Below are positions 35,479 through 44,911 of a stretch of 64,000 nucleotides of DNA, one piece after another (within the stretch, counting starts at the first letter, position 1; each line of letters starts with the position of its first letter). The stretch covers positions 48,203 to 112,202 of the forward strand of contig CAJTZW010000004.1 in the NCBI GenBank assembly GCA_910584305.1, given 5' to 3'. Source of the stretch: an uncultured Bacilli bacterium. Lineage in GTDB: Bacteria; Bacillota_I; Bacilli_A; RF39; UBA660. Below the pieces are notes generated by a model, which searched no databases, was not told the DNA's origin, and saw only the letters and a program-made list of their open reading frames with translations. The position numbers and the translations under genes were made by a program.

Positions 35479-35480
35479 TA

Positions 35481-35506
35481 AAAATCCTCCAATCGGAGGA
35501 TTTTTT
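35481..35506 (+). terminator. Terminator after the 50-residue membrane protein gene
   Basis: AAAATCCTCC (35481-35490), loop AATC, GGAGGATTTT (35495-35504), with two further Ts. Confidence 0.9.
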
Positions 35507-35531
35507 GTGATATAATGAGATGGGTGATAAT

Positions 35532-36512
35532 ATGTTAAATATAATGAAATTATATAGGCAAAAAGGATCTCATCGCATTATACTAGGAATTTTTTTGCTG
35601 ATATGTATATTTATATTCTTTATGGTAATAAACAAAGAAGAAAAGGGTAGAATGATAGATATTTTTAAAAAAGAATGTGTGATTGAATCCATAGATGATA
35701 TAGATATTTGCAAAGCGAAAAATCAATATGTTAAAGTACGATTTGATGATGCTTATAATACAACATATGCATATTTTGAAGGCGATAAAGAACTGGCGGA
35801 ATATGTGGATCTTGATTTAGAAGGATATAGTTTGATAGCTTTGGTAAATAAAAGTTTGGCAGATAAAATTTTGAATCAGGAACAATTTTATATAACAGGA
35901 TATCTCACTGAATTTGTTGATGTACATAAAGAAGCATTAAACCAAATCAAAAACTATTATAAAGACGAACTATTTGAAGGAGAGTACAGCCAAGAGGAAA
36001 TAGAAATCCTTTTTCTAAATACTCAGATTATGGAATATGATAGTTCTAAAATAATGTATTATATTTTATGGATAGTATTGCTTGGCGTGGGTGGAATTGG
36101 CATTTACCAGATAATCTGCGGAATTAGAATCCTAACATCACCAAAGATGACTAAATGGTATCAAAAACAGGAAGATGCGATAGAAGCATTCAATGGCGCC
36201 ATAGATATTAAATATCAAAATAAAAGAGTTATAATTACAGATTTCTATATTATAGAGAATAGTTTTATACATATAAAAATGGAAAAACTAGAAGATATTT
36301 GTTGGATATATGAAAAGAAGACAAAACAATATGGTGTCACTGTAAATAGAAGTTGGATTATATGTTTTAAAAATGGGGTATCCATGATTTTACCCATAAA
36401 AATTGATATTGACCCTTATATCTCCAAAAACACATTAAAAGGATATACAAAAGAGAATATAGATATGTATAGAAAAATTGTAAAGGAATTTAAAGGTAAA
36501 AATGCACAATAA
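35532..36512 (+). CDS. Unknown two-helix membrane protein
   Basis: A 326-residue protein with membrane helices near residues 17-36 (IILGIFLLICIFIFFMVI) and about 175-195 (YYILWIVLLGVGGIGIYQII). The part between them is mostly polar and probably outside the cell. The C-terminal 120 residues look like a PH-like beta domain (ITDFYIIENSFIHIKMEKLEDICWIY) and include basic and aromatic residues. A DUF6709-like identity is possible but not firm. GGGTGATAAT precedes the ATG. It overlaps the DUF1287 gene by 11 bases, so they are translated together. Confidence 0.65.
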   Translation: MLNIMKLYRQKGSHRIILGIFLLICIFIFFMVINKEEKGRMIDIFKKECVIESIDDIDICKAKNQYVKVRFDDAYNTTYAYFEGDKELAEYVDLDLEGYSLIALVNKSLADKILNQEQFYITGYLTEFVDVHKEALNQIKNYYKDELFEGEYSQEEIEILFLNTQIMEYDSSKIMYYILWIVLLGVGGIGIYQIICGIRILTSPKMTKWYQKQEDAIEAFNGAIDIKYQNKRVIITDFYIIENSFIHIKMEKLEDICWIYEKKTKQYGVTVNRSWIICFKNGVSMILPIKIDIDPYISKNTLKGYTKENIDMYRKIVKEFKGKNAQ

Positions 36513-37167
36513 AAAAATATTATATATTTTGATTACTGTAATTATAACAGGGATTGTACTATTATTCATTTTAGATTATTTCCAACTCATTCCACAAAAG
36601 ATATACACAGCACAATATTTTGGGATTGAAACAATAAAAAGTAATATAGATTATAATCAAAATGGGATCGATGATTATACAGATATTTTGATTGGAGCAA
36701 AGAAAGAAGCAGAAAATCATCCGACCTATAAAAGTACATATTATGTGGGAGGATATCCTCCAGATGATGAAGGTGTTTGTACAGATGTAATTTGGAGAGC
36801 GTTAAAAGAAGCGGGGTATTCTTTAAAGGATTTAATGGATGGAGATATTAAAAATAATATAGAAAATTATCCTAATATAATACAACCGGACCCTAATATT
36901 GACTTTAGAAGAGTTAATAATATTTATGTATATCTAGAAAGACATACTCTAAAATTAACCAAGGATTTATCAAAAATAGAAGAATGGCAACCTGGAGATA
37001 TTGTTGTTTTTAAAAATCATATTGCTATAATTTCAGACAAAAGAAATAAAGAAGGGCTCCCATACATTATTCATAATGCTGGACAACCAAATTTTGAGGA
37101 AGACACATTAATGAGGTGGTATAAAAGAAAAGGTATTTTAGGTCATTATCGCTTTCTACTACAATAG
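36502..37167 (+). CDS. DUF1287 family membrane-anchored protein
   Basis: A 221-residue protein with one N-terminal helix (ILYILITVIITGIVLLFIL) and a DUF1287 domain outside the cell: YYVGGYPPDDEGVCTDVIWRALKEAG, DFRRVNNIYVYLERH, WQPGDIVVFKNHIAIISDKRN and IIHNAG. The Cys in GVCTD and the His in NHIAIIS are arranged like the pair in NlpC/P60-type cysteine peptidases, so a wall-peptide or amidase-like activity is possible. That is inference; the family has no settled function that I know of. Confidence 0.85.
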   Translation: MHNKKILYILITVIITGIVLLFILDYFQLIPQKIYTAQYFGIETIKSNIDYNQNGIDDYTDILIGAKKEAENHPTYKSTYYVGGYPPDDEGVCTDVIWRALKEAGYSLKDLMDGDIKNNIENYPNIIQPDPNIDFRRVNNIYVYLERHTLKLTKDLSKIEEWQPGDIVVFKNHIAIISDKRNKEGLPYIIHNAGQPNFEEDTLMRWYKRKGILGHYRFLLQ

Positions 37168-37197
37168 AGATATAGTTATAAATTTTAATTGAAGAAA

Positions 37198-37226
37198 AAT
37201 AGTGTAATGAAATCCATTACACTATT
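37198..37226 (-). terminator. Terminator between DUF1287 gene and pgsA
   Basis: AATAGTGTAATG (37198-37209) pairs perfectly with CATTACACTATT (37215-37226). The T-run is better on the reverse strand, so it mainly ends pgsA, but it probably also helps end the forward transcript. Confidence 0.8.
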
Positions 37227-37891
37227 TATGATATATCATCTGTTTCATTGTTATATTGGTATTCTTGGGCTATTTTTTGAAGATCTTCTAAAATGATTGT
37301 TTGAGCAAGCTCTTCATCGTCTTCTTCTTTCATAATTTGCTGGTGCATAGCATTACTTTCAATAGAGATATCCTCTTTTGGACAAAAGAAATTAAATCCA
37401 TATTGAAATATACTGAGAATTTGTAGGTTAACAGTTGCATATACCATTCCAAATAAAATGGAAGTAAAATGAGAAGAAAAGGTAGTCAAAATTCCAACAA
37501 TAACAGTTGCAAATAGAAAAGACATTTTAAATTTTCCAATCATGAGGGTCTCTGTTTTTTTACTTTTGAAATGATAAAATAAATTGGTAGCACCAAGAAT
37601 TATTTCTAGAATAAAAGGTACCCATAAGATCGTAAACTGTGTAATCAAACAACCAACGATTCCGATTGCAAACAATTTATCTGCAACCGTATCAAGTTTG
37701 GCTCCAAAGGAAGACACTACGTCCCACTTCCTTGCTAGATACCCATCCAAAAAGTCAGTGATTACTGCAATAATAGCAAGTATGATTACGACATAGATTT
37801 GTTTAAAAATTCCAAATACTATAATAATAGGTGTTAAAATCATACGAAGAATTGTTAGAATATTTGGAATGTACGGTTGTATAGTTTTCAT
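37226..37891 (-). CDS. pgsA: CDP-diacylglycerol--glycerol-3-phosphate 3-phosphatidyltransferase
   Basis: Membrane enzyme that makes phosphatidylglycerophosphate. It starts MKTIQPYIPNILTILRMILTP and carries the CDP-alcohol phosphatidyltransferase motif LDGYLARKWDVVSSFGAKLD followed by TVADK (DGxxAR...G...D...D). There are about five membrane helices. The C-terminal 60 residues form an acidic tail (MKEEDDEELAQTIILED) beyond the usual end (about 180-190 residues), so this one is longer at 221. Divergent from the dockerin gene. Confidence 0.88.
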   Translation of the reverse strand: MKTIQPYIPNILTILRMILTPIIIVFGIFKQIYVVIILAIIAVITDFLDGYLARKWDVVSSFGAKLDTVADKLFAIGIVGCLITQFTILWVPFILEIILGATNLFYHFKSKKTETLMIGKFKMSFLFATVIVGILTTFSSHFTSILFGMVYATVNLQILSIFQYGFNFFCPKEDISIESNAMHQQIMKEEDDEELAQTIILEDLQKIAQEYQYNNETDDIS

Positions 37892-37978
37892 TTAGTTACC
37901 TCCTAATGTAACAATATTGTATCATTAAAAAAAATGAAAAGCAATGTCATAATAAGGAATGTAAAACATACAATATAG

Positions 37979-38029
37979 TGTATTGGAAACAATACATTGG
38001 AAAACTGTAGGTCTATGGTTTTCCTTTTT
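37979..38029 (+). ncRNA. Small RNA or leader with GAAA-capped hairpin and terminator
   Basis: In the 227-base gap between divergent pgsA and the glucosaminidase gene. TGTATTG-GAAA-CAATACA (37979-37996) is a perfect tetraloop hairpin. GGAAAAC (37999-38005) pairs with GTTTTCC (38018-38024), with extra U-G pairs inside that exist only in the forward transcript, then five Ts. A terminator between divergent promoters implies either a short RNA or an attenuated leader for the gene at 38119. It has no AACAT/ATGTT stem, so it is not another copy of the 11.9/30.7 kb elements. Confidence 0.45.
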
Positions 38030-38118
38030 ACATATTTCGATAAAATTCTCATAATATCTATACTTCTGATCACATTTTTGGTATACTTAATATAAGTAGA
38101 GTAGAAGTAGGTGATAGG

Positions 38119-39927
38119 ATGAAAAGCAAATTTTTAGGATTCATAGTACTTTTAATTTTAATAATGATTCCAAAAGACATTGATGCTTCGCAGATTAAGG
38201 GATATACAACGACTTCAGATGTTTTAATTTCTAGTTCCACAAATGTGATAAAACCAAATAATTCCTGTACCTATCGTGAAGTAAATGGTAATTATAGTAG
38301 TATATATGCTTCTCCTGGAAAACTACATTGTCTTGACGCAGGGGATGAGATAGTAATATTGAATTTCGATAGTGTTGAAGCATCCACTATTTCTAGTTGT
38401 GTACAAGGTTATTACTATGTAAAATATACGAATCCTAAAGGAATATCCTATAATGGGTATGTATGTGCAGATTATGTAAAGACCTCTATTGATACAAGTA
38501 AATATGAAAAAGAATTTCATGATGCAGGAATACCAGAAATATATTATGAGAAATTGACCTTATTGAAGGAAACACATCCCAATTGGATTTTTACAGGCTA
38601 TAAAACAGGATTAAATTGGGAAGACGTTATAGCAAATGAAAGTATTGTTGGTATGAGTTATATACAAAGTTCAAATCCACTGTATTTGTCACTTGACGAA
38701 GGGTCCTATAATATTAGTACGAATACATATAACATGATGGAAACTGGTGGATGGTATGCAGCTAACAAAAAAACAGTGGCATATTATATGGATCCAAGAA
38801 ATTTTATGGATGAAAAGCAAATCTTTATGTTTGAAAATTTGGGATATAATGCAACATATCAAACAGAAGAAGCTGTCAATAGTGTTTTAGAAAATACAGA
38901 TTTATTACAATACTCTAAAATCTTTATGGAAGCTTCTATTTATGATGGGAATAATGTAAGTCCAATTATGCTTGCAGCTAGGGCAAGACAAGAAGTTGTT
39001 AAAGGAGATGGGAAATTATCTGCTTCAGCAAATGGTTCATTATTTAAAGAAAATGTAACATATAATTTCTATAATATTGGGGCTACGACTGCATGCAAAA
39101 TCGATGGCATAACTGTATATGAGCCTATCCAATGTGGGTTGCAATATGCTTTTGCTAAGGGGTGGTCAACACCTGAAATTGCTATTAAAAGTGGTGCTAA
39201 ACAAATCGCCTCTGGATATATTAATGTAGGCCAGAATACCTTATATTTTCAAAAATGGAATGTTACAAACAATTCTTATGGTAATTATTCTCACCAATAC
39301 ATGACAAATATTATGGCTCCTTCTAGTGAAGGAAAAACAACTGCAAACTCATATAGTAAAATTAGCGGTCTTTTGGATAGTTCGATTGAATTTATTATTC
39401 CAGTATATGAAAATATGCCAACTGATACTGCTGTTCTTCCAAATGTTATAGATCAAGCAGCGATTGATAGTAAAAAAGAGGAACAGAAAATTATTGATAT
39501 TTCAGAAGTAATTGGTAAGAGTGGCTATGCTATTCATGGAGATTTTCTAGTAAATGTTGCATTAGGGGAAACCGCAGTTAATACAATTTCTAAACTAAAA
39601 GCCACAAGTAGTGATATTGAAGTTAAAATTATAAGAAATGGATCAAGCATCTTTGCTAACGAAATATTGGGTACAAATGATATAATCCAAATTAAAAGTG
39701 GTGAAATGGAGTCTACTTTTAGAGTAATTATTTATGGCGATGTTAATGGAGATGGTAGGATTTCTGCAGTAGATTATGTAAACATCAAAAATTATATTAT
39801 GGGATCATCTGGTTTAAGTAGCGCATATAAAGAAGCTGCTGATGCAAACAAAGATGGTAAAATTACAGCAGTAGATTATGTAAATGTTAAAAACTATATA
39901 ATGGGAACAGAAAGTGTTTTACGTTAG
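38119..39927 (+). CDS. Secreted glucosaminidase with C-terminal dockerin domain
   Basis: A 602-residue exported murein hydrolase. A signal peptide (ends near DIDA) is followed by an SH3-like region (about 45-125) with YYYVKYTNPKGISYNGYVCADYV. A glucosaminidase domain (about 135-420) includes HPNWIFTGYKTGLNWEDVI, YMDPRNFMDEKQIFMFE and GNYSHQYMTNIMAP. A type I dockerin ends the protein: two calcium-loop repeats, GDVNGDGRISAVDYVNIKNY and DANKDGKITAVDYVNVKNY. Dockerins bind cohesins; no clear cohesin gene is in the window, but the next gene encodes a membrane protein with beta-sandwich domains. GGTGATAGG precedes the ATG. Confidence 0.88.
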   Translation: MKSKFLGFIVLLILIMIPKDIDASQIKGYTTTSDVLISSSTNVIKPNNSCTYREVNGNYSSIYASPGKLHCLDAGDEIVILNFDSVEASTISSCVQGYYYVKYTNPKGISYNGYVCADYVKTSIDTSKYEKEFHDAGIPEIYYEKLTLLKETHPNWIFTGYKTGLNWEDVIANESIVGMSYIQSSNPLYLSLDEGSYNISTNTYNMMETGGWYAANKKTVAYYMDPRNFMDEKQIFMFENLGYNATYQTEEAVNSVLENTDLLQYSKIFMEASIYDGNNVSPIMLAARARQEVVKGDGKLSASANGSLFKENVTYNFYNIGATTACKIDGITVYEPIQCGLQYAFAKGWSTPEIAIKSGAKQIASGYINVGQNTLYFQKWNVTNNSYGNYSHQYMTNIMAPSSEGKTTANSYSKISGLLDSSIEFIIPVYENMPTDTAVLPNVIDQAAIDSKKEEQKIIDISEVIGKSGYAIHGDFLVNVALGETAVNTISKLKATSSDIEVKIIRNGSSIFANEILGTNDIIQIKSGEMESTFRVIIYGDVNGDGRISAVDYVNIKNYIMGSSGLSSAYKEAADANKDGKITAVDYVNVKNYIMGTESVLR

Positions 39928-39942
39928 AATAAAGAGGTTATT

Positions 39943-41415
39943 ATGAAGAAAATATTAAGAAAAATATTATTTGTAGCAGCTATTTTCATTTTTTCGGAGA
40001 ATGTACAGGCTGCCTCATTAAGCATCACTACAAGTAATACATCTGTAACAATTGGGGGTTCAGTAGTGATTAGGGTAACTGCCTCAGAATTGGCGGGTCG
40101 ATTTTCAATTACATCTTCCAATGGAGGAGTGTTATCTGGAGGGACTTCTAGCACATGGATAGAGGACAGTACACAGACCTTTACATTTAAGGCAAATAAT
40201 GTAGGTACAAGTACTATCACAGTAACGCCAATTGATGTAGCTGACTATGCTGGAAATGTATATACTGCTGCAAAATCAGTTACTGTAAATGTAATTGCAA
40301 AGCCAGTCGTTGTTTTATCAGGGGATAATTCACTTGCAAGTTTAGGTGTTGAGGGAAAAGACATAACACCAACCTTTAATAGAGATGCTTTAGAATACAG
40401 TGTTGAACTTGATCCAGAAACAGTAAGCATCAATGTAGTAGCATCTCCATCTCATGGGGGTGCCACGATTACAGGAGCAGGGGTTCGTGAAGTTGCTGAT
40501 GGGGAAAACCGTTTAGAAATTGTTGTTACAGCAGAAAATGGTAGTACTAAAACGTATGTCATTAATGCAAGTGTAAAAGAATATAATCCAATTAATCAAA
40601 CAATTAATGGCAAAGAATATACTGTTGTAAGAAAGAAAAGTCTGCTTATAGCTCCTGAAAATTATAAAGAATCTACAGTAACAATTGAAGGGGAAGAAGT
40701 ACCAGCCTTCACTTCGGATGTTACAAAATATACGTTGGTAGGTCTTAAAAACGAATCGGGGAATATTGATTTATATGTATATCAAGATGGTACATACAAT
40801 TTATACAAAGAATATACATTTAATAAAATTAAATTTTATCCTTTAGAATTCAATCAAAATGATATTCCAGAAGGATATGAAAAAACAGATATTGTTTATA
40901 ACGATCAAAAACTTGTAGTTTATAAAACAGACGAATTATCAAAATATGCTCTATTATATGGAATGAATATTGAAACTGGGGAAATACATATGTATATGTA
41001 TGATAGTGTGGAAGATACATTACAGATTTATAATGATGAGATAGTAAAACCATTACAAGAACAAATAGAGCAGATGAAATTAATAATTGCTGGTTTAGCA
41101 GGTGGATGTGTTTTCTTATTCTTACTTTGTATAGTAATTGGTGTTAGAAAAAGTAAGAATAATATGCAAAAGGGTAAAATGAAGGGAAATTCCTTCGTAG
41201 CAACAGATGACATTCAGGTAACAGAAGTTCAAAGTACAAAACTCTCAAAAAGAGAGGAGAGAAGACTTATTAAAGCGGAACAACAACATCAATTAGAAGA
41301 AGCTAAAAAAAATAAGAAAGAGGACAAACAAAGAGCGAAAGAAGAGGCAAAACGTTTAAAAGAAGAAAAGAAACAAAAGAAGAAATCTAAAGATAATGAA
41401 GACAACATTTTTTAA
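39943..41415 (+). CDS. Membrane-anchored protein with Ig-like and cadherin-like domains
   Basis: A 490-residue surface protein. After a signal peptide (cut near VQA) comes a beta domain (LSITTSNTSVTIGGSVVI... about 24-120), then a cadherin-like beta-sandwich domain (SLASLGVEGKDITPTFNRDA through KTYVINASVKE, about 128-215). A further 150 residues are unassigned. A C-terminal membrane helix lies at about 380-402 and a highly charged cytoplasmic tail (KEDKQRAKEEAKRLKEEKKQ) ends the protein. It starts 15 bases after the dockerin gene, so the two are probably one operon. The first domain could be a cohesin-type partner for the dockerin; this is inference. Confidence 0.78.
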   Translation: MKKILRKILFVAAIFIFSENVQAASLSITTSNTSVTIGGSVVIRVTASELAGRFSITSSNGGVLSGGTSSTWIEDSTQTFTFKANNVGTSTITVTPIDVADYAGNVYTAAKSVTVNVIAKPVVVLSGDNSLASLGVEGKDITPTFNRDALEYSVELDPETVSINVVASPSHGGATITGAGVREVADGENRLEIVVTAENGSTKTYVINASVKEYNPINQTINGKEYTVVRKKSLLIAPENYKESTVTIEGEEVPAFTSDVTKYTLVGLKNESGNIDLYVYQDGTYNLYKEYTFNKIKFYPLEFNQNDIPEGYEKTDIVYNDQKLVVYKTDELSKYALLYGMNIETGEIHMYMYDSVEDTLQIYNDEIVKPLQEQIEQMKLIIAGLAGGCVFLFLLCIVIGVRKSKNNMQKGKMKGNSFVATDDIQVTEVQSTKLSKREERRLIKAEQQHQLEEAKKNKKEDKQRAKEEAKRLKEEKKQKKKSKDNEDNIF

Positions 41416-41433
41416 TTTAAATAGCGAATCAAA

Positions 41434-41462
41434 AAAAGGAAAGTCATATTGGCTTTCCTTTT
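41434..41462. terminator. Bidirectional terminator between convergent genes
   Basis: AAAAGGAAAG (41434-41443) pairs with CTTTCCTTTT (41453-41462), with A-run on the left and T-run on the right. Confidence 0.8.
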
Positions 41463-41471
41463 CGTTAGTAT

Positions 41472-41921
41472 TTACAAATGTAAAAACATCCACAGAATGC
41501 AAAGTAAAGAAGTTATAACAAAAGAGATCTGTTTTTCCTCCTTCTTTTTTATAGTAGCACTTAATATCCATGAAATCATAATGGTTGAAAATAAAATTGC
41601 ATTAAATATATAAATCTGTTTTCGGATTATAGAGTACAATAGATAACAGATTGTGAAAAAAGAGGTAGTAACAATTGATATTTTATAGAGTAAAGTTATA
41701 GAAAATTTGGCCGAGATATTCTTTTTTTCATAAAGTCTTGCTTCTCTAGACATTTTTTGCTTACGAGCGAATTCCCTATCTTCCTGTTTCTCTAATTTTC
41801 GTTGTTCCTTTTTTTTCCTTCTCTCTTCTTCCTTTTTAAATTTTTCAATTTTTTTCTGTTCTTGATATTCTAATTTTGTAAGTTCATCATTATATACATT
41901 AGTCATATCTTTCTCATCCAT
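41472..41921 (-). CDS. Unknown charged coiled-coil protein with three membrane helices
   Basis: A 149-residue protein. The first 70 residues are almost all charged (KKIEKFKKEEERRKKKEQRK), forming a probable coiled coil; three hydrophobic helices follow (about 75-95, 103-120 and 130-148). The charged part resembles the cytoplasmic tail of the cadherin-like protein encoded on the other strand, but by composition only. AGGTGATTC precedes the ATG. Function unknown. Confidence 0.6.
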   Translation of the reverse strand: MDEKDMTNVYNDELTKLEYQEQKKIEKFKKEEERRKKKEQRKLEKQEDREFARKQKMSREARLYEKKNISAKFSITLLYKISIVTTSFFTICYLLYSIIRKQIYIFNAILFSTIMISWILSATIKKKEEKQISFVITSLLCILWMFLHL

Positions 41922-42032
41922 AGAATCACCTGTATATATTATATAATAAATTATCGTAAAAATAAATATAGCATATTGTTATTATAGATAAATTCCTATA
42001 TAATGAAATCATAGAGAGTGTAGGAGATTTAT

Positions 42033-43739
42033 ATGAAGAAAATATGTTGGATTATGATTGCTTGCATTTGTTTTTTTGTTGGAAATGAAGTAAAAGCAAA
42101 TAGTATTAGTAGCATTACAATGGACATTTATATCGATCAGATGGGAACTGCTCATGTAAAAGAAACTTGGGAAAGTTATTTAAATGAGGGAACAGAGGGA
42201 TATAAGCCTTACTATAATTTAGGAAGCTCTGTAATTAGTAATTTTAAAGTATATGATAATGGAAACTTATATACCATGTTATCTTCTTGGAATCCAAGTG
42301 CTAGTTTTGGAGAAAAAGCATATAAAAATGGAATCAATTATATCAGTAATGGTGTAGAACTTTGTTTTGGAATCTCTGAATATGGATCACACACATACGT
42401 TTTAGAATATGATATTAGTAATTTTGTAGCAGGGCTTATGGATGCTGATATGGTCTATTGGACACTTATGCCATATGATTTTTCAGTAGAGCCAAATAAC
42501 GTTTACATTAAGATATATGCAGACGAGAAATTTGAAGATACACTAGATGTTTGGGGATATGGTAATTATGGAGGATATGCCTATGTCTATGATGGTTATA
42601 TAGAAATGAACTCAAACGGAATCTTAGATAGTAATGAATATATGACGATTTTAATCAAATTTCCAAAAGGAACCTTCAATACAGATAATAATAAACTAAA
42701 CTATGATTTTAACCATTATTTAGATATGGCAGAAGAAGGTGCAGAACATTATACTGATAATGAAGAAGAATCTCCTTTGGTAGTACTTTTCATTATAGGA
42801 ATCGTGCTTTTTGCAATGATTAGCGCTATGACCGTTGGAGTATGGATAGGGCTGAAACATATGAGTGAGGGAGGTGCAGGATCACTTAAATTAAAGTTTG
42901 GTGAAACAGGTAAGAAAATCCCAAAAGATGTCCCACTATATAGAGATATTCCATGTAATAAAGATATTTTTAGGGCGTATTGGGTAGCTGTAAATTATGG
43001 TCTTATGAAAAGAAAGACAGATTTGCTAGGAGCTATTTTACTCAAATGGTTAAGAGAAGGGAAAATAAGAACTGAAAAAATAGAAAGTGGTATATTAAAG
43101 AAAGAACAAAATATTATTATTTTTGATCAAGATTTTTTCTCCTCTAATACACTCGAAAATGATTTGTATCAAATGATGTTTGAGGCAAGTAAAGATGGTA
43201 AACTAGAACAAAATGAATTTAAAAAATGGTGTAACACACATTATAATCAGATATTAAAATGGTTTGATAAAGTAGCAGATAAAGAAACAGAAAAACTTGT
43301 AGAAGAAGGAAAAATTGATGAAGCAGAGCAAATTACTTTCAAATTTTTTAAATCGAAAGTTTATAATGTACATTCTAGTATGTTAGAAGAAGCAAAGAAG
43401 ATGAAAGGCTTGAAGAACTTTTTAGAAGAATTCTCGCAAATCGATAAAAGAGAAGCCATTGAAGTTATGATGTGGGAAGAATATTTAATGTATGCCCAAA
43501 TCTTTGGAATTGCTGATAAAGTTGCAAAACAATTTAAAAAATTATATCCAGATGTTATTACCGATTACTCTTATGATAGTGTTATATTCGTGCACACAAT
43601 TTCCTATACTGGGATGCAAAGTGCAACATCTGCCAAGAGTAGAGCAGAAAGTTATAGTTCTGGTGGAGGAGGGTTCTCATCTGGCGGAGGTGGAGGTGGA
43701 TCCTTTGGTGGTGGAGGAGGAGGCGGAGGCTTCCGATAA
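42033..43739 (+). CDS. DUF2207 family membrane protein
   Basis: A 568-residue membrane protein of the DUF2207 type. A signal peptide (ends EVKA) leads to an extracellular beta domain (SSITMDIYIDQMGTAHVKETW). A membrane helix lies at about 245-275 (LVVLFIIGIVLFAMISAMTVGV). The C-terminal half is cytoplasmic (IPCNKDIFRAYWVAVNYGLM) and ends in a Gly/Ser/Phe-rich tail (GGGFSSGGGGGGSFGGGGGG), as many DUF2207 proteins do. Function unknown. AGTGTAGGAG lies upstream of the ATG. Confidence 0.88.
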   Translation: MKKICWIMIACICFFVGNEVKANSISSITMDIYIDQMGTAHVKETWESYLNEGTEGYKPYYNLGSSVISNFKVYDNGNLYTMLSSWNPSASFGEKAYKNGINYISNGVELCFGISEYGSHTYVLEYDISNFVAGLMDADMVYWTLMPYDFSVEPNNVYIKIYADEKFEDTLDVWGYGNYGGYAYVYDGYIEMNSNGILDSNEYMTILIKFPKGTFNTDNNKLNYDFNHYLDMAEEGAEHYTDNEEESPLVVLFIIGIVLFAMISAMTVGVWIGLKHMSEGGAGSLKLKFGETGKKIPKDVPLYRDIPCNKDIFRAYWVAVNYGLMKRKTDLLGAILLKWLREGKIRTEKIESGILKKEQNIIIFDQDFFSSNTLENDLYQMMFEASKDGKLEQNEFKKWCNTHYNQILKWFDKVADKETEKLVEEGKIDEAEQITFKFFKSKVYNVHSSMLEEAKKMKGLKNFLEEFSQIDKREAIEVMMWEEYLMYAQIFGIADKVAKQFKKLYPDVITDYSYDSVIFVHTISYTGMQSATSAKSRAESYSSGGGGFSSGGGGGGSFGGGGGGGGFR

Positions 43740-43825
43740 GAAGCATTTGCCTTTTCTAGCACCATTATAGCTTCTAAAAAATATTAAAAAACATATAAAT
43801 ATGGTATAATGGGTAAGGTGATAAA

Positions 43826-44908
43826 ATGAGAGTAGTTATCAGTGCTGGAGGTACAGGTGGACATATTTATCCTGCCTTGGCAATTATAGATAAGATTAAA
43901 GAGCGTGAACCAGATAGTGAATTTCTATATATCGGAACACATAACCGTATGGAAAATACAATTGTTCCAGCACATGGAATTCCATTTGAAGCAATTGAAA
44001 TCTATGGATTCCATAGAAAAAAATTATATAAGAATTTTAAAACCATTCAATATTTTATGCGTGCTATTAAAAGGTGTAAGAAATTGATTAAAGATTTTGA
44101 GCCTGATGTAGTAATTGGAGTAGGAGGATATGTGACAGGGCCTGTTATTTATAGTGCAAAAAAATTAGGGTATAAAACACTAATTCATGAACAGAATAGT
44201 ATTCCTGGGAAGGCCAACATGTTTTTATCCAAATATGCAGATCGAATTGGAGTGTCATTTAAATCAACCATAAAATCATTTCCCGAATATAAGACAGTTT
44301 TTACAGGGAATCCTTGTAGTGAAGGTGCTATCAAAATTTCACCTGCTAATAAAACTGAGTTTGGTCTAAGTAGTAATAAGCCACTAGTATTATTTGTAAT
44401 GGGTTCGCTTGGATCTAGTCGAGTGAATGAATTTTTAATGAAGACAATGTCTTCATTTCGCGGAAAAGACTATGAAATTTTATACGTAACAGGAACTACT
44501 GACTACGAGAAATTAAAGGAACATAAACTTCCTTCCAATGTGAAAATGGTACCTTATATTGAAAATATGACAAGAATTATGAAAAAGACAGATATCATTG
44601 TGTCAAGGGCAGGGGCTTCTACATTAAGTGAAATTATTGCCTTACAAATTCCATCAATTTTAATACCAAGCCCTTATGTTCCAGATAATCATCAATATAA
44701 AAATGCAATGGATATGGTAAATAAAAAAGCCGCTACTATAGTAGAAGAAAAAAACTTAAAAGGGGATGTACTTGTTCAAACTATTGACAAACTGTTAGCA
44801 AACAAACAAGAGCTAGAAAGTATGAAGAGAAATTTAAAAGAACTTTTTATACCAGAAAGCGCAACGAAAATATATGAAACAATAAGTGAATTAATAGATA
44901 GGAAGTAA
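43826..44908 (+). CDS. murG: UDP-GlcNAc transferase MurG
   Basis: Adds GlcNAc to lipid I to make lipid II at the inner face of the membrane. It begins MRVVISAGGTGGHIYPALAI, the GGTGGHxxPA acceptor loop, and has VIGVGGYVTGPV, IHEQNSIPGKAN, VFMGSLGSS and SRAGASTLSEI with PSPYVPDNHQ, all MurG signatures. At 360 residues it is normal. AAGGTGATAAA precedes the ATG and a TATAAT lies at 43805-43810. First gene of a murG-murB-divIB run. Confidence 0.97.
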   Translation: MRVVISAGGTGGHIYPALAIIDKIKEREPDSEFLYIGTHNRMENTIVPAHGIPFEAIEIYGFHRKKLYKNFKTIQYFMRAIKRCKKLIKDFEPDVVIGVGGYVTGPVIYSAKKLGYKTLIHEQNSIPGKANMFLSKYADRIGVSFKSTIKSFPEYKTVFTGNPCSEGAIKISPANKTEFGLSSNKPLVLFVMGSLGSSRVNEFLMKTMSSFRGKDYEILYVTGTTDYEKLKEHKLPSNVKMVPYIENMTRIMKKTDIIVSRAGASTLSEIIALQIPSILIPSPYVPDNHQYKNAMDMVNKKAATIVEEKNLKGDVLVQTIDKLLANKQELESMKRNLKELFIPESATKIYETISELIDRK

Positions 44909-44911
44909 AAT

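Noticed and set aside
37979..38029. Third copy of the RNA element found at 11.9 and 30.7 kb
   Set aside because: It shares only the GAAA tetraloop and a terminator; the TTGTGTT start, GGAACATTC box and AACAT/ATGTT stem are absent.
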